Origin: JAUUZQ01 sp964538375
GTDB lineage: Bacteria > Bacteroidota > Bacteroidia > Bacteroidales > GCA-2748055
NCBI GenBank assembly: GCA_964538375.1
Contig: CAZIFQ010000010.1
Location: 26,934-90,933, forward strand
Length of the DNA: 64,000 bases
Direction of reading: 5' to 3'
The translations under genes were made by a program, and so were the position numbers. The notes under the pieces are model-generated. The model saw only the letters and a program-made list of their open reading frames with translations. It ran no database searches and was not told where the DNA came from. How positions within the stretch are numbered: the stretch's first letter is position 1; each line of letters starts with the position of its first letter. This document shows positions 46,425-55,242 of the stretch, one piece after another.

Positions 46425-48026
46425 TTATATAATTTTAATAGATATAACATTGACATCACGGACAACTCCGTCAGGCCCAATGGCCTTGATATCTTCAATA
46501 TTCACCCTTTGTCCGGGTCTCATTCTTCTCAATATTGTTTGTTGTGCACCTGTAAACTTACTGTTTTCAGATGGTTCAATAAGGTTTACACCACCTGAAC
46601 CCAACACGTTTACTTTGAATTCAGTTACTTCATATTGAACATCGAAAAGGAAATTGTCTGCAATTGCTACAAGCTCTGTTATGCTTACCAGTTCACTTAG
46701 TGACATAGATCCACTACCTTTTCTGAAACCGGTTGGTATTACCGGTTTGCCCCCAACTCTTTTAGCAATAGTGGCAGTTGGGTCAGGAAGATTTTCTACC
46801 CTGAATAACTGCTGGCCCATCATACTTTGTTTTCCATCTACTTCAGCATAAACGCTCACAGTACTTTTGGTTTCTTTTGGTCCACAGCGAACAATATAAT
46901 CACCTGCGGATACACGGTTAATCCTTCCGGCAGTTATTCTGGGCCTAACGGCTGTTTCAGGAACTCCAGAAGCAGAAACAGAGACAGGATTATCCACCCC
47001 TCTGTAGAACACGTTCATTTTTGTTGCTGAAATCACTGCATTGGCTGCAGAAACGGTATATGTAGATTCAAATTCCCTGGTAATAATCTCGCCATCATTG
47101 TCTAACCTAAGCACGCCTCCCCATGTTCTTGTTCCTTCTGAACTTGAGGTAGCGGTGTAGATCCCTTTCCCAAATTCAACCGGGAGGATGTTTCCACCTT
47201 TGAGAATTACTTCTGGTATTTTTGTTGAATCATAAGCAGCTAGAAATACCTGCGCCCTGTATTCCTGTCCTTTGAATACATTGCTATTTTCTGCCAGCAC
47301 AACAGCATCAATAACATTTACTTTAAAGTCTTTTGCATCAACTTGTTGTAGCAGGTAACCCAATACGTCAGATTCAACATTTCTAACATCGGCCTGAATG
47401 GCTGATAAACGTGTAATTACACCAGCGAGGGGCAAATGCTCAAAATTATAACTTTCCCAGGGAGCTGCCTCCTGTCCTGCCTTTTTAGCAGGGTGATCGT
47501 GTGTAGACAGGTTTCCAAGGATTGCCTCCAAAAGAGGTGCGAATGTAGAGTCTTGTCCGATCAATTCCTCCAGATATTCTCTGTAGTCATCAATCATAAG
47601 TTTCAGCTCTTTCCCTTTCCCTTTGGTAATCATCACCTCTCCCGGGGTGTTGTTATTATCCTTTACTTTTACAAGGTCAAGATCAACTTGACCATCGATA
47701 ATCGCGTCTGGATCCTTCACACTAACGATTTCAACCTTACACTCATTAAGAAATTCGTACAATTCACTGGTCTTTTCCTGCACTTCATCAGCTCTTATTT
47801 TCCAGTCTCCAACCTTTTCTGGATTCTGTGAATAGGCAAAATCAAAAGTACTGTAGATACCTCTGTTTTTCGCAGCAAAATTTTCGGTTGTTTGAACCAG
47901 ACCCTTATCGACAATAACAAAAGCATCCAATACTTCTTTTGATACATTCAATGCTAACATTGCAGTTAGAATTAAATACATCATGCCGATCATTTTTTGT
48001 CTCGGAGTTTCTTTTCCGTGTCCCAT
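46425..48026 (-). CDS. gldM: T9SS motor component GldM (PorM)
   Basis: This 533-residue protein has one inner-membrane helix near residues 14-32 (MIGMMYLILTAMLALNV) and a long periplasmic part formed of successive domains that reach toward the outer-membrane ring. Hallmarks are MGHGKETPRQKMIGMMYLI at the start and PVSVSASGVP and RMRPGQRVNIEDIKA later. With GldL it forms the proton-driven motor that powers secretion and gliding. It lies between gldL and gldN with short spacers. Confidence 0.95.
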   Translation of the reverse strand: MGHGKETPRQKMIGMMYLILTAMLALNVSKEVLDAFVIVDKGLVQTTENFAAKNRGIYSTFDFAYSQNPEKVGDWKIRADEVQEKTSELYEFLNECKVEIVSVKDPDAIIDGQVDLDLVKVKDNNNTPGEVMITKGKGKELKLMIDDYREYLEELIGQDSTFAPLLEAILGNLSTHDHPAKKAGQEAAPWESYNFEHLPLAGVITRLSAIQADVRNVESDVLGYLLQQVDAKDFKVNVIDAVVLAENSNVFKGQEYRAQVFLAAYDSTKIPEVILKGGNILPVEFGKGIYTATSSSEGTRTWGGVLRLDNDGEIITREFESTYTVSAANAVISATKMNVFYRGVDNPVSVSASGVPETAVRPRITAGRINRVSAGDYIVRCGPKETKSTVSVYAEVDGKQSMMGQQLFRVENLPDPTATIAKRVGGKPVIPTGFRKGSGSMSLSELVSITELVAIADNFLFDVQYEVTEFKVNVLGSGGVNLIEPSENSKFTGAQQTILRRMRPGQRVNIEDIKAIGPDGVVRDVNVISIKII

Positions 48027-48045
48027 AGGTATGGATTAATTTTTA

Positions 48046-49008
48046 TTACTTCTTCTTCATGCTCATCGCAGAGAGCATGTTGCCGTAAATATTATTCAGT
48101 TCGGAGAGGCTCTGGCTTAGTCTGGTAATTTCGTCTTTGTATTTTTGTGTTTCATCTACTGAAACTTTTAGACTGCTTACCATTTCATTAAGTCCTTTAT
48201 ATACATCTGCGGTTCCCTTAAGATGTTCTTTGCTTCCTTCAACCTGTTGTGTATATGTGCCATTCAATTCAGCCAGACTTTGACTGAGTCCATCCAATTG
48301 AGATTGGAATTTCTTCTGACTATCAGAGATTTGAGCATGTTCTTGCTTTACCTCACCGCCCATTGCTTCATATGCTGCTGTTAAGTTTGCACTTGATGCA
48401 GCAAATTTTTCAGCAATCTCAGTTCCTTTTTGATCGATCATCTGAGATGATTTCTTATAAGAAGCAGCCAGAACATTCACTTGCTCATTTAACTCACCGG
48501 TATTAGTTCCATAGGCAGTTGCTACATTGTCCATGTTGGTAGCGGCAGAACCCATTTTGTCAAAATACTCTTTGGTGGCCAGAGATGATGTAGTAATATC
48601 GGCAATTGTTTCAGTGGTTGATGAGATAGACCCGAGGCTTTTGCCAAGTTTCTTTATATCTGATTCATTGATTTGAGATTCCTGCATCAGCTCATCGAAT
48701 TTCTGAAGTCCTACATTTCTGTCGGCAATTGCTTGTTCCTTATACTCATCTATTTCGTCTGGATCAGACATTCCTGCTAATTCAGGATATACCATGGTCC
48801 AGTCTAATTCTTCGTGTAAGGGCTCAAATGCTGAGAAGAAGAAGATAATGGCTTCAATAATCAAACCGAAAGAAAGAGCAATTCCAGCTCCGGGCCAGTG
48901 CATAATTTTAAATAGTGCTCCAAGAATAACAATGGAGGCTCCGAATCCATATAATTTGGCCGTGAACGATTTCCAGCCCGACGTTTCGACAATTTCTGTA
49001 ATTCCCAT
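48046..49008 (-). CDS. gldL: T9SS motor component GldL (PorL)
   Basis: This 320-residue protein has two inner-membrane helices (about 18-36 and 42-62). Helix 2 contains Glu52 in LIIEAIIFF, matching the membrane-embedded acidic residue that GldL uses to tap the proton gradient. The segment KLYGFGASIVILGALFKIMH is diagnostic. The C-terminal two thirds form a long, heptad-like Ser- and Gln-rich coiled coil in the cytoplasm. It pairs with GldM in the motor. Confidence 0.94.
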   Translation of the reverse strand: MGITEIVETSGWKSFTAKLYGFGASIVILGALFKIMHWPGAGIALSFGLIIEAIIFFFSAFEPLHEELDWTMVYPELAGMSDPDEIDEYKEQAIADRNVGLQKFDELMQESQINESDIKKLGKSLGSISSTTETIADITTSSLATKEYFDKMGSAATNMDNVATAYGTNTGELNEQVNVLAASYKKSSQMIDQKGTEIAEKFAASSANLTAAYEAMGGEVKQEHAQISDSQKKFQSQLDGLSQSLAELNGTYTQQVEGSKEHLKGTADVYKGLNEMVSSLKVSVDETQKYKDEITRLSQSLSELNNIYGNMLSAMSMKKK

Positions 49009-49027
49009 AATATAAAATTTAGTTTTA

Positions 49028-50425
49028 TTATGTACCTAAATATGAACGTACACAACGGAATCCCACATAGGATTTAGCGGTATCCTGATATTCATAGTCT
49101 CTCATACTTACCTGCAGATATCTTGCTACATCTTTCCAGGATCCTCCACGAATTACTTTACGTTTCATCACCGGTGGATCTTCGGGAAGAGCATTGTATT
49201 TGTAGTTTGGATTAAGTGTGGCTGAGAATACGTATGCTGAAGGATCGTATGCATTAATTGTCCATTCGGCTACATTACCTGCCATATCATATAATCCATA
49301 TTCATTTGCTGAGAATGTGGCAACCCGCTCTGTTGTTAAGGCACCGTCGTCAATATAATTACCACGCAAAGGCTTGAAGTTGGCAACAAAACAACCCAAT
49401 TTATTTCTTAAATAAACACCACCCCATGGGTACATACTGTGATCAAGGTTACCCCTGGCAGCAAATTCCCATTCTGCTTCAATAGGCAGTCTGTAATCCT
49501 GTACTAATGGCTGATTGGCTTGATGAAGAGCATCATTAAGGAAATTTGTTCTCCAGTTGCAGAAAGCATTTGCCTGTTTCCAGGTTACTCCAACTACCGG
49601 ATAATTATCGTAAGATGCATGCCAGAAATACATGTTTGTCATTGGCTCGTTGTAGGAATATGTGAAGTCGGCAATCCACACAAGCGTATCAGGATAAACT
49701 AAAATATTCTCTTCCATCAGGAATGATTTCCGCCCGCTAATTGTATCTGCAACTCCAAGGGCATCAATTACTTTTCCGCCACTATAGGAAGCAACTTTTG
49801 TTATGGGGTCAACTTTTACCCTGTTGCGTGATTTTGCTGCCTGGGCAAGATCTACCCAGTAATAGTGATAGATATACTTGGTAACATCCTGTTCTTTTCC
49901 ACGAGAGGAAAGCCTGGCATCATCACCCTGGAAATAAATCTTCAGCCCGTCAATCAAGCCTTGTAAATTAGCCCTTTCATCTTTATAATTTGACAAATTC
50001 AGTGAAGGTTCCCAGTTAATTCTGTTAAGCCCCTCCACGTCCTGAAGGGTTATATCTGTTCCTGTTCCTGCTGGGTCGGGACCAACCTCTTGGAAGTCCT
50101 GCGGGCCGTTTACTGCAAATTCTTTACGAATGATAGAGTCTCTTACCCAAAATACAAATTGCCTGTATTCATTATTGGTAATTTCAGTTTCATCCATCCA
50201 AAATGCATCAATTGATACAGTTTTTGACATTGAGTTCTGTGTCCATGCTACATCCTGATCACTTGGCCCCATTGTAAATGACCCTGCTGGAATGAATAAC
50301 ATTCCATATGGATCAGGTTCAATGTAAGCTTTGCGACCGGAAACGCCCACAAGTTCACCGGTGTTGTAGTTTGTACAACTTCCTAAAATTGCTACCAGTG
50401 ATAACAGTATTAATGCTCTTTTCAT
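49028..50425 (-). CDS. gldK: T9SS ring lipoprotein GldK (PorK)
   Basis: This protein of 465 residues begins at the ATG at 50425; an in-frame TTG seven codons upstream is not needed. The lipobox ends at Cys17 (ILGSC), so it is lipidated in the outer membrane. The rest resembles formylglycine-generating/sulfatase-modifying proteins: FIPAGSFTMGPSDQD, DAFWMDETEITNNEYRQF and LPIEAEWEFAARG. GldK uses this fold structurally, forming the ring with GldN, not as an enzyme. It follows porP in the operon. Confidence 0.94.
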   Translation of the reverse strand: MKRALILLSLVAILGSCTNYNTGELVGVSGRKAYIEPDPYGMLFIPAGSFTMGPSDQDVAWTQNSMSKTVSIDAFWMDETEITNNEYRQFVFWVRDSIIRKEFAVNGPQDFQEVGPDPAGTGTDITLQDVEGLNRINWEPSLNLSNYKDERANLQGLIDGLKIYFQGDDARLSSRGKEQDVTKYIYHYYWVDLAQAAKSRNRVKVDPITKVASYSGGKVIDALGVADTISGRKSFLMEENILVYPDTLVWIADFTYSYNEPMTNMYFWHASYDNYPVVGVTWKQANAFCNWRTNFLNDALHQANQPLVQDYRLPIEAEWEFAARGNLDHSMYPWGGVYLRNKLGCFVANFKPLRGNYIDDGALTTERVATFSANEYGLYDMAGNVAEWTINAYDPSAYVFSATLNPNYKYNALPEDPPVMKRKVIRGGSWKDVARYLQVSMRDYEYQDTAKSYVGFRCVRSYLGT

Positions 50426-50506
50426 GGCTATTCGATATTTTTGCAAAAAACAGTCTCTATTTCGAAGGTTTAAGTTATAAAAAACAAGTTAAATATAGAT
50501 AAAATA

Positions 50507-51445
50507 TTATAAAAATCTTATGCTTTCATATTTTTGGGGGCTCTTATCAAGACTAAGATCAAAACAATATCTGACTGTAATCTCATGAGAACCGCTATTA
50601 TATTTTAATAAAGGTGACAATTCAAAGTCGTAAGAATACCCAATGCGTATCCCGTTCAACATTTCAACACCGAACAATGCGGTAGCTGCTCCACCTATTG
50701 TATAGGAAACTCCGCCCCAGAACTTTTTATTGTATCTCAGGTTGGTATTCAGGTATATATGATTTGACCTTCCGTCGGTCTGAAGCATAAAAGACGGAAT
50801 AATTTCGAACATTGGATTAGATAGTTGGATATTGTAGCCTGCTACTGCATAATAATGCCTTACCATTTTTGTTTCAGCATATTGTTCCGGATAATCAAAT
50901 GATGTTTGATTCAAATGTGTGGTGGAAATACCCGCATATAAATTATCAGTAGAATAATAAACTCCAAGTCCCATATCAAAACCAAACACACTACCTCCAT
51001 TTTCTGGTATTGCGACATCACCAGAGGGTTCAATTACATCGGCGCCATTCCATGTTGGTGTCAATGATTGGTTAGCAAGTCCCAAATTTATTCCAGCACC
51101 CAATACTCCTGCACCAAGATCCACTTTATAGGAGTAGGCCAGGTTTGCATAGAAATCGTTATTGAAAGCTAAATTATCGTTCATGAAACTTAGTCCGATA
51201 CCATGTGTTCTCCCGAGAAACTTAACCGGCATATGTGCCGTGAAAGTTGTAACGATAGGGGCGTTCGGCAATCCTGTCCATTGATTCCTGAAGGCCGCAG
51301 CAACGCATATTTTGTCAGACTGGCCCAATGCTCCGGGATTGTACACTGGAACAAGGAACATATTTTGACTGAATTTAGGATCTTGTTGAGCCAATAAATT
51401 CATTCCAAGAATAAGTAACAATATGACGCCTGCCAGTTTTTTCAT
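50507..51445 (-). CDS. porP: PorP/SprF family protein, T9SS core
   Basis: This 312-residue protein has a signal peptide (about 1-19) and then QDPKFSQNMFLVPVYNPGALG, the PorP hallmark. Repeated aromatic-rich strands indicate an outer-membrane beta-barrel, ending with HEITVRYCFDLSLDKS. As the first gene of the operon with gldKLMN, it is the probable core PorP of the secretion machine. A second paralogue at 20467-21363 is linked to the SprB-like adhesin. A promoter-like -7 box lies about 46 bases upstream. Confidence 0.9.
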   Translation of the reverse strand: MKKLAGVILLLILGMNLLAQQDPKFSQNMFLVPVYNPGALGQSDKICVAAAFRNQWTGLPNAPIVTTFTAHMPVKFLGRTHGIGLSFMNDNLAFNNDFYANLAYSYKVDLGAGVLGAGINLGLANQSLTPTWNGADVIEPSGDVAIPENGGSVFGFDMGLGVYYSTDNLYAGISTTHLNQTSFDYPEQYAETKMVRHYYAVAGYNIQLSNPMFEIIPSFMLQTDGRSNHIYLNTNLRYNKKFWGGVSYTIGGAATALFGVEMLNGIRIGYSYDFELSPLLKYNSGSHEITVRYCFDLSLDKSPQKYESIRFL

Positions 51446-51490
51446 TCACTCTGAATATGAAGCAATGCCTTACTTTTATAGCATTTATGC

Positions 51491-51528
51491 CAAATGTAAA
51501 ATAAGTAAAAAATATCCGTAGGCACAAA
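51491..51528 (-). promoter_or_regulatory. Putative promoter of the T9SS core operon
   Basis: On the minus strand, TACATTTG (51498-51491) matches TAnnTTTG, and TTTG (51528-51525) lies 26 bases upstream, slightly wider than usual. The start codon of porP is about 46 bases downstream. The remaining gap up to the arginase-fold gene shows nothing else. Confidence 0.5.
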
Positions 51529-51640
51529 TCTTATTAACAGAAAATTGTTAATAAAGCCGACTATTTGAAATAGTACTCCCAATATTAGTTTATCAAGCTC
51601 ATTTTAAGCATTCTATCCTTAAGAACGAGACCCAATAAAA

Positions 51641-52810
51641 TTAATTTCCCAGGCGATGAAGAAATCTCCACCAACGGTCAGGGATTTCATGATTACACGC
51701 CATTTGGTAATCCTCATACGAACAGGAAACAAAAAAGTTGTGATTTGTAGCAGGATTTTTTACGGGAATTTCAATCCACCATCTTTCAGACAGGGTACTT
51801 TTATGAAAAATAAGCTCCTGATCTGTTTCGTTCATAGTAATGATGAATTTTTTTGTATGTTCTGGAGTATCTACAGGGTTTTCCTTTATCCTGTGTGAGA
51901 GGCCGTCAATAAAATACCAGACAGATTGAGCGGCAAGATGACTGGTTTGCTCGTTCAGGTCTCGCGATGGATCACATTCAAAAATTCCGCATACCTTAAC
52001 CTTCTCGCTTAATCCCGCATACCGTGTAAGTGTGCATAATTCGTCACCAAACAGGCCATTTGGAGAAGGAATGGTTACTCCCGGCGCATCTGAATGTCTG
52101 ACTACATTCATATCTATCGAGATAAAGTCTGAATCTCTGATCAATGGTTCAGCCAGGCGTAAATTACCCCTTATTTCACCCAGTCTCAGGCTTTCCATGT
52201 ATTCTTGCTCCATGATGTCAAATTGATCATCAGCAACAAAATAGGCCTGGTGAGCTATGTTGGAAAAAATGAATTTCTCTTTTTTCTCTTTATCCAGTAT
52301 ATAATCCAGGTAGTTCCTTGAATGTAATTTCTTCTCCTTATCTGGCCAGAAATCAATTCTTGGATCTATGGAGAGAATCTGCTGAATTCCATCAAGCTTT
52401 TCCATGGCAAGCAGTACTCCGAAGGCAAGATCCTGTGAACCACCAATGAAGAAGGGAATCACCTCCCGTTCAAGTAATTCAAGGGTAACATCACGTATGG
52501 CAAAATAGGAATCTTTAATATTATCAGTAATTTTCAGATTACCCAGGTCATAAACCTTAACATTATTATTTATTTTTTTTAACTGGTAAAGCATTCCCCT
52601 GATGTAATCCGGTGCCTTACCACTTCCACTTATAAATGCATTTTTATCCTGCGGTATGCCTATCAGGGCAACCTGGTAATTTTCAATTTGTTTAATTGGA
52701 TGATCAGGTGTGTGAGTAGAGATATTTCTGCTAAAGGAATATTTCTCAGGCAAGAGATGAAATTCTGGCCTGTCGAGACTTACCGGGTCAAAGTATCCAT
52801 TCAGATCCAT
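51641..52810 (-). CDS. Arginase/ureohydrolase-fold protein, probable pseudoenzyme
   Basis: This 389-residue protein has the ureohydrolase fold but lacks half of the usual dimanganese ligands. GGSQD at 123-127 has Gln126 where GGSHD has His. DPRID at 149-153 has Arg151 where DAHxD has His. SIDMN at 231-235 has Asn235 where SxDxD has Asp. Asp149, Asp153 and Asp233 remain. Arginase, agmatinase or formiminoglutamase activity is therefore doubtful; a binding or regulatory role is possible. It lies 11 bases after topA, with the T9SS core operon 195 bases downstream on the same strand. Database labels such as formimidoylglutamase should be treated with care. Confidence 0.8.
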   Translation of the reverse strand: MDLNGYFDPVSLDRPEFHLLPEKYSFSRNISTHTPDHPIKQIENYQVALIGIPQDKNAFISGSGKAPDYIRGMLYQLKKINNNVKVYDLGNLKITDNIKDSYFAIRDVTLELLEREVIPFFIGGSQDLAFGVLLAMEKLDGIQQILSIDPRIDFWPDKEKKLHSRNYLDYILDKEKKEKFIFSNIAHQAYFVADDQFDIMEQEYMESLRLGEIRGNLRLAEPLIRDSDFISIDMNVVRHSDAPGVTIPSPNGLFGDELCTLTRYAGLSEKVKVCGIFECDPSRDLNEQTSHLAAQSVWYFIDGLSHRIKENPVDTPEHTKKFIITMNETDQELIFHKSTLSERWWIEIPVKNPATNHNFFVSCSYEDYQMACNHEIPDRWWRFLHRLGN

Positions 52811-52821
52811 AGTGGGTGGGG

Positions 52822-55131
52822 TTATTTTTTTCTTTTCCTGGCTGGTTTATCGGGAGTGTTTTTAATAATCTCCAGGCATTCATCCAGCGTTAGTTCAGCA
52901 GGAGTTTTACTCTTTGGGATTTTGTAATTTTTCTTTTCAAAAGAGATATAGGGCCCGTATTTTCCATTGAGTACCAATAATCCTGGTTGTTCAGCATATT
53001 CCAATATTATTCGGTTCTTCTCTTCTTCCCTTTTTATCTGGATCAATTCAATTGCCTTGTCTATTGCTATAGTGTGTGGATCATCTTCCTTTTCCAAAGA
53101 ATAGAACTTATTGTTGTGTCTTACATACGGACCAAAACGACCGATAGCAACAGTGATTTCTGAATCTTCAAATTGTCCCAGATTTCTTGGGAGTTTGAAG
53201 AGGTCCAGGGCTTGTTCAAGAGTAATTGTTTCAATACTTTGTCCTTTCAGCAAGCTTGCAAACCTGGGTTTTTCCTCATCTTCAGCTACTCCAAGTTGCA
53301 CCATAGGTCCAAAACGGCCGATCTTAACAGATACAGGTTTTCCGGTTCCGGGATCATCTCCAAGAATCTTTTCTCCTTTTGACCTTTCAGAGCTTGCCAT
53401 TGTCTCATCAACCCTCTTATGAAACGGACCATAAAATTCACCAATCATATCTGACCAGTTTGAGTTGCCCAGGGCAATTTCATCAAACTGCTTTTCCACA
53501 TTTGCAGTAAAGTTGTAATCCATGATATTGACGAAATGTTGTTCCAGAAAGTCATTTACAATGGATCCAATGTCAGTGGGGAAAAGTTTTGTTTTTTCTG
53601 AACCAAAATTTTCACTTTTGTTTTTCTGAGATACCTCCCCACCAGTCAGGATCATGCTTGTAATTTCCCTTTTCTGTCCTTCACGAGTCTCTTTAACTAC
53701 ATATTCCCTGTTCTGGATTGTAGAGATGGTTGGTGCATAGGTAGAAGGTCTGCCAATACCCAGCTCTTCCATTTTCTTCACCAGGCTGGCTTCTGTGTAT
53801 CTTGCTGCCGGGGTTGTGAACCGTTGCAATGCTTCAATGGTTTTATATTGAAGAGGTGAATTTTCGCTCATAGGAGGCAGTAGACCTTTTGATTCCTCTT
53901 CATTATCATCATCAGTTGATTCGATGTAGACTTTCAGGAAACCGTCAAATTTTAATACTTCACCGCTTGCAACAAAATGCTCAGAAGCATTTGATATGCT
54001 GATATTTACAGTAGTTCTCTCGAGCAGGGCATCGCTCATTTGAGAAGCAATAGTTCTCTTCCATATTAATTCATACAGACGTTTTTCCTGTGATTTACCA
54101 TCTATTTCCCGGTTGCTGATGTAAGTTGGCCTGATGGCTTCGTGTGCCTCCTGTGCTCCTTTGGCCTTTGTCTTATACTTTCTAATTTTAAGATATTCAT
54201 CTCCATATGAAGATGTTATCTCCTGTGAGGCCGTTGAAATAGCAAGTCCGGATAGATTTACAGAGTCAGTTCTCATATAAGTAATATGTCCTGATTCATA
54301 AAGCCGCTGAGCCACCGACATGGTTTGTGCTACTGAGAAACCAAGTTTTCTGCTTGCTTCTTGTTGCAAGGTTGAAGTAGTAAATGGCGGCGCCGGTGAT
54401 TTTTTCCCGGGTTTCTTTTCTATACTATTGATCACAAATTCACTTGTCTTGCACTTTTCAAGAAACTGCCCCGTTTCTTCAATAGTATCAAACTTTTTCG
54501 ACAATTCAGCCCTTACAACCTGTTCGTTGCCATTGGTATAGAAATGCCCTGTAACTTTGTAGTAACTTTTTGCGCTAAAAGTGTTGATCTCTCTTTCTCT
54601 CTCGACAATTAGCTTAACGGCTACACTCTGAACCCGTCCGGCAGACAAAGATGGTTTTATTTTCTTCCATAGAAGCGGAGATAATTCAAACCCCACCAAT
54701 CTATCAAGCACACGACGGGCTTGTTGCGCATTTACCACATTTTTATTTATTTGGCGTGGATTATCAATGGCGTTTACTATTGCGTCTTTTGTGATTTCAT
54801 GAAAAACTATCCTCCGTGTTTTCTCATCATCAAGTTTAAGAACTTCCTGCAGATGCCAGGCAATGGCTTCTCCTTCACGGTCCTCATCAGAAGCTATCCA
54901 TACAGTAGTTGCTTCTTTGGACAAGTCTAACAGTTCTTTTACAATTTTCTTTTTATCTACAGAAACAATGTATTCAGGTTTGAAATCATTGTCAATGTCG
55001 ATACCCAGGTTTTTCTTCGCCAGGTCACGCACATGTCCAAAACTGGATTTCACTTTATATTCTTTCCCCAGAAACCTTTCAATGGTTTTTGCCTTGGCAG
55101 GTGATTCGACAATTACTAAGTTCTCAATCAT
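52822..55131 (-). CDS. topA: DNA topoisomerase I
   Basis: This 769-residue type IA enzyme relaxes negative supercoils. The Toprim domain holds Glu9 and the DED triad at residues 82-84 (SDEDREGE). The catalytic Tyr285 is in GHITYMRTDS. The C-terminal part contains several TopoI_C repeats with the pattern GRFGPYV and GKYGPYI, but no zinc-finger cysteines, unlike the E. coli enzyme. It ends in a basic tail (ARKRKK). It is first in a unit with the arginase-fold gene and has a good promoter. Confidence 0.96.
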   Translation of the reverse strand: MIENLVIVESPAKAKTIERFLGKEYKVKSSFGHVRDLAKKNLGIDIDNDFKPEYIVSVDKKKIVKELLDLSKEATTVWIASDEDREGEAIAWHLQEVLKLDDEKTRRIVFHEITKDAIVNAIDNPRQINKNVVNAQQARRVLDRLVGFELSPLLWKKIKPSLSAGRVQSVAVKLIVEREREINTFSAKSYYKVTGHFYTNGNEQVVRAELSKKFDTIEETGQFLEKCKTSEFVINSIEKKPGKKSPAPPFTTSTLQQEASRKLGFSVAQTMSVAQRLYESGHITYMRTDSVNLSGLAISTASQEITSSYGDEYLKIRKYKTKAKGAQEAHEAIRPTYISNREIDGKSQEKRLYELIWKRTIASQMSDALLERTTVNISISNASEHFVASGEVLKFDGFLKVYIESTDDDNEEESKGLLPPMSENSPLQYKTIEALQRFTTPAARYTEASLVKKMEELGIGRPSTYAPTISTIQNREYVVKETREGQKREITSMILTGGEVSQKNKSENFGSEKTKLFPTDIGSIVNDFLEQHFVNIMDYNFTANVEKQFDEIALGNSNWSDMIGEFYGPFHKRVDETMASSERSKGEKILGDDPGTGKPVSVKIGRFGPMVQLGVAEDEEKPRFASLLKGQSIETITLEQALDLFKLPRNLGQFEDSEITVAIGRFGPYVRHNNKFYSLEKEDDPHTIAIDKAIELIQIKREEEKNRIILEYAEQPGLLVLNGKYGPYISFEKKNYKIPKSKTPAELTLDECLEIIKNTPDKPARKRKK

Positions 55132-55164
55132 ATTTTTATCAGTACTTCGTTATTTAAGAGACCA

Positions 55165-55197
55165 CAAAATTATATCAATTGATTTACTAGCATCAAA
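55165..55197 (-). promoter_or_regulatory. Promoter with -33 and -7 elements for topA
   Basis: On the minus strand, TTTG (55197-55194) and TAATTTTG (55172-55165) are 21 bases apart, close to the Bacteroidota consensus. The ATG of topA is 33 bases downstream. Confidence 0.65.
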
Positions 55198-55242
55198 TTT
55201 TTGCTATAAATTATTATTATTTTTACATCAAAGATCTTTATT

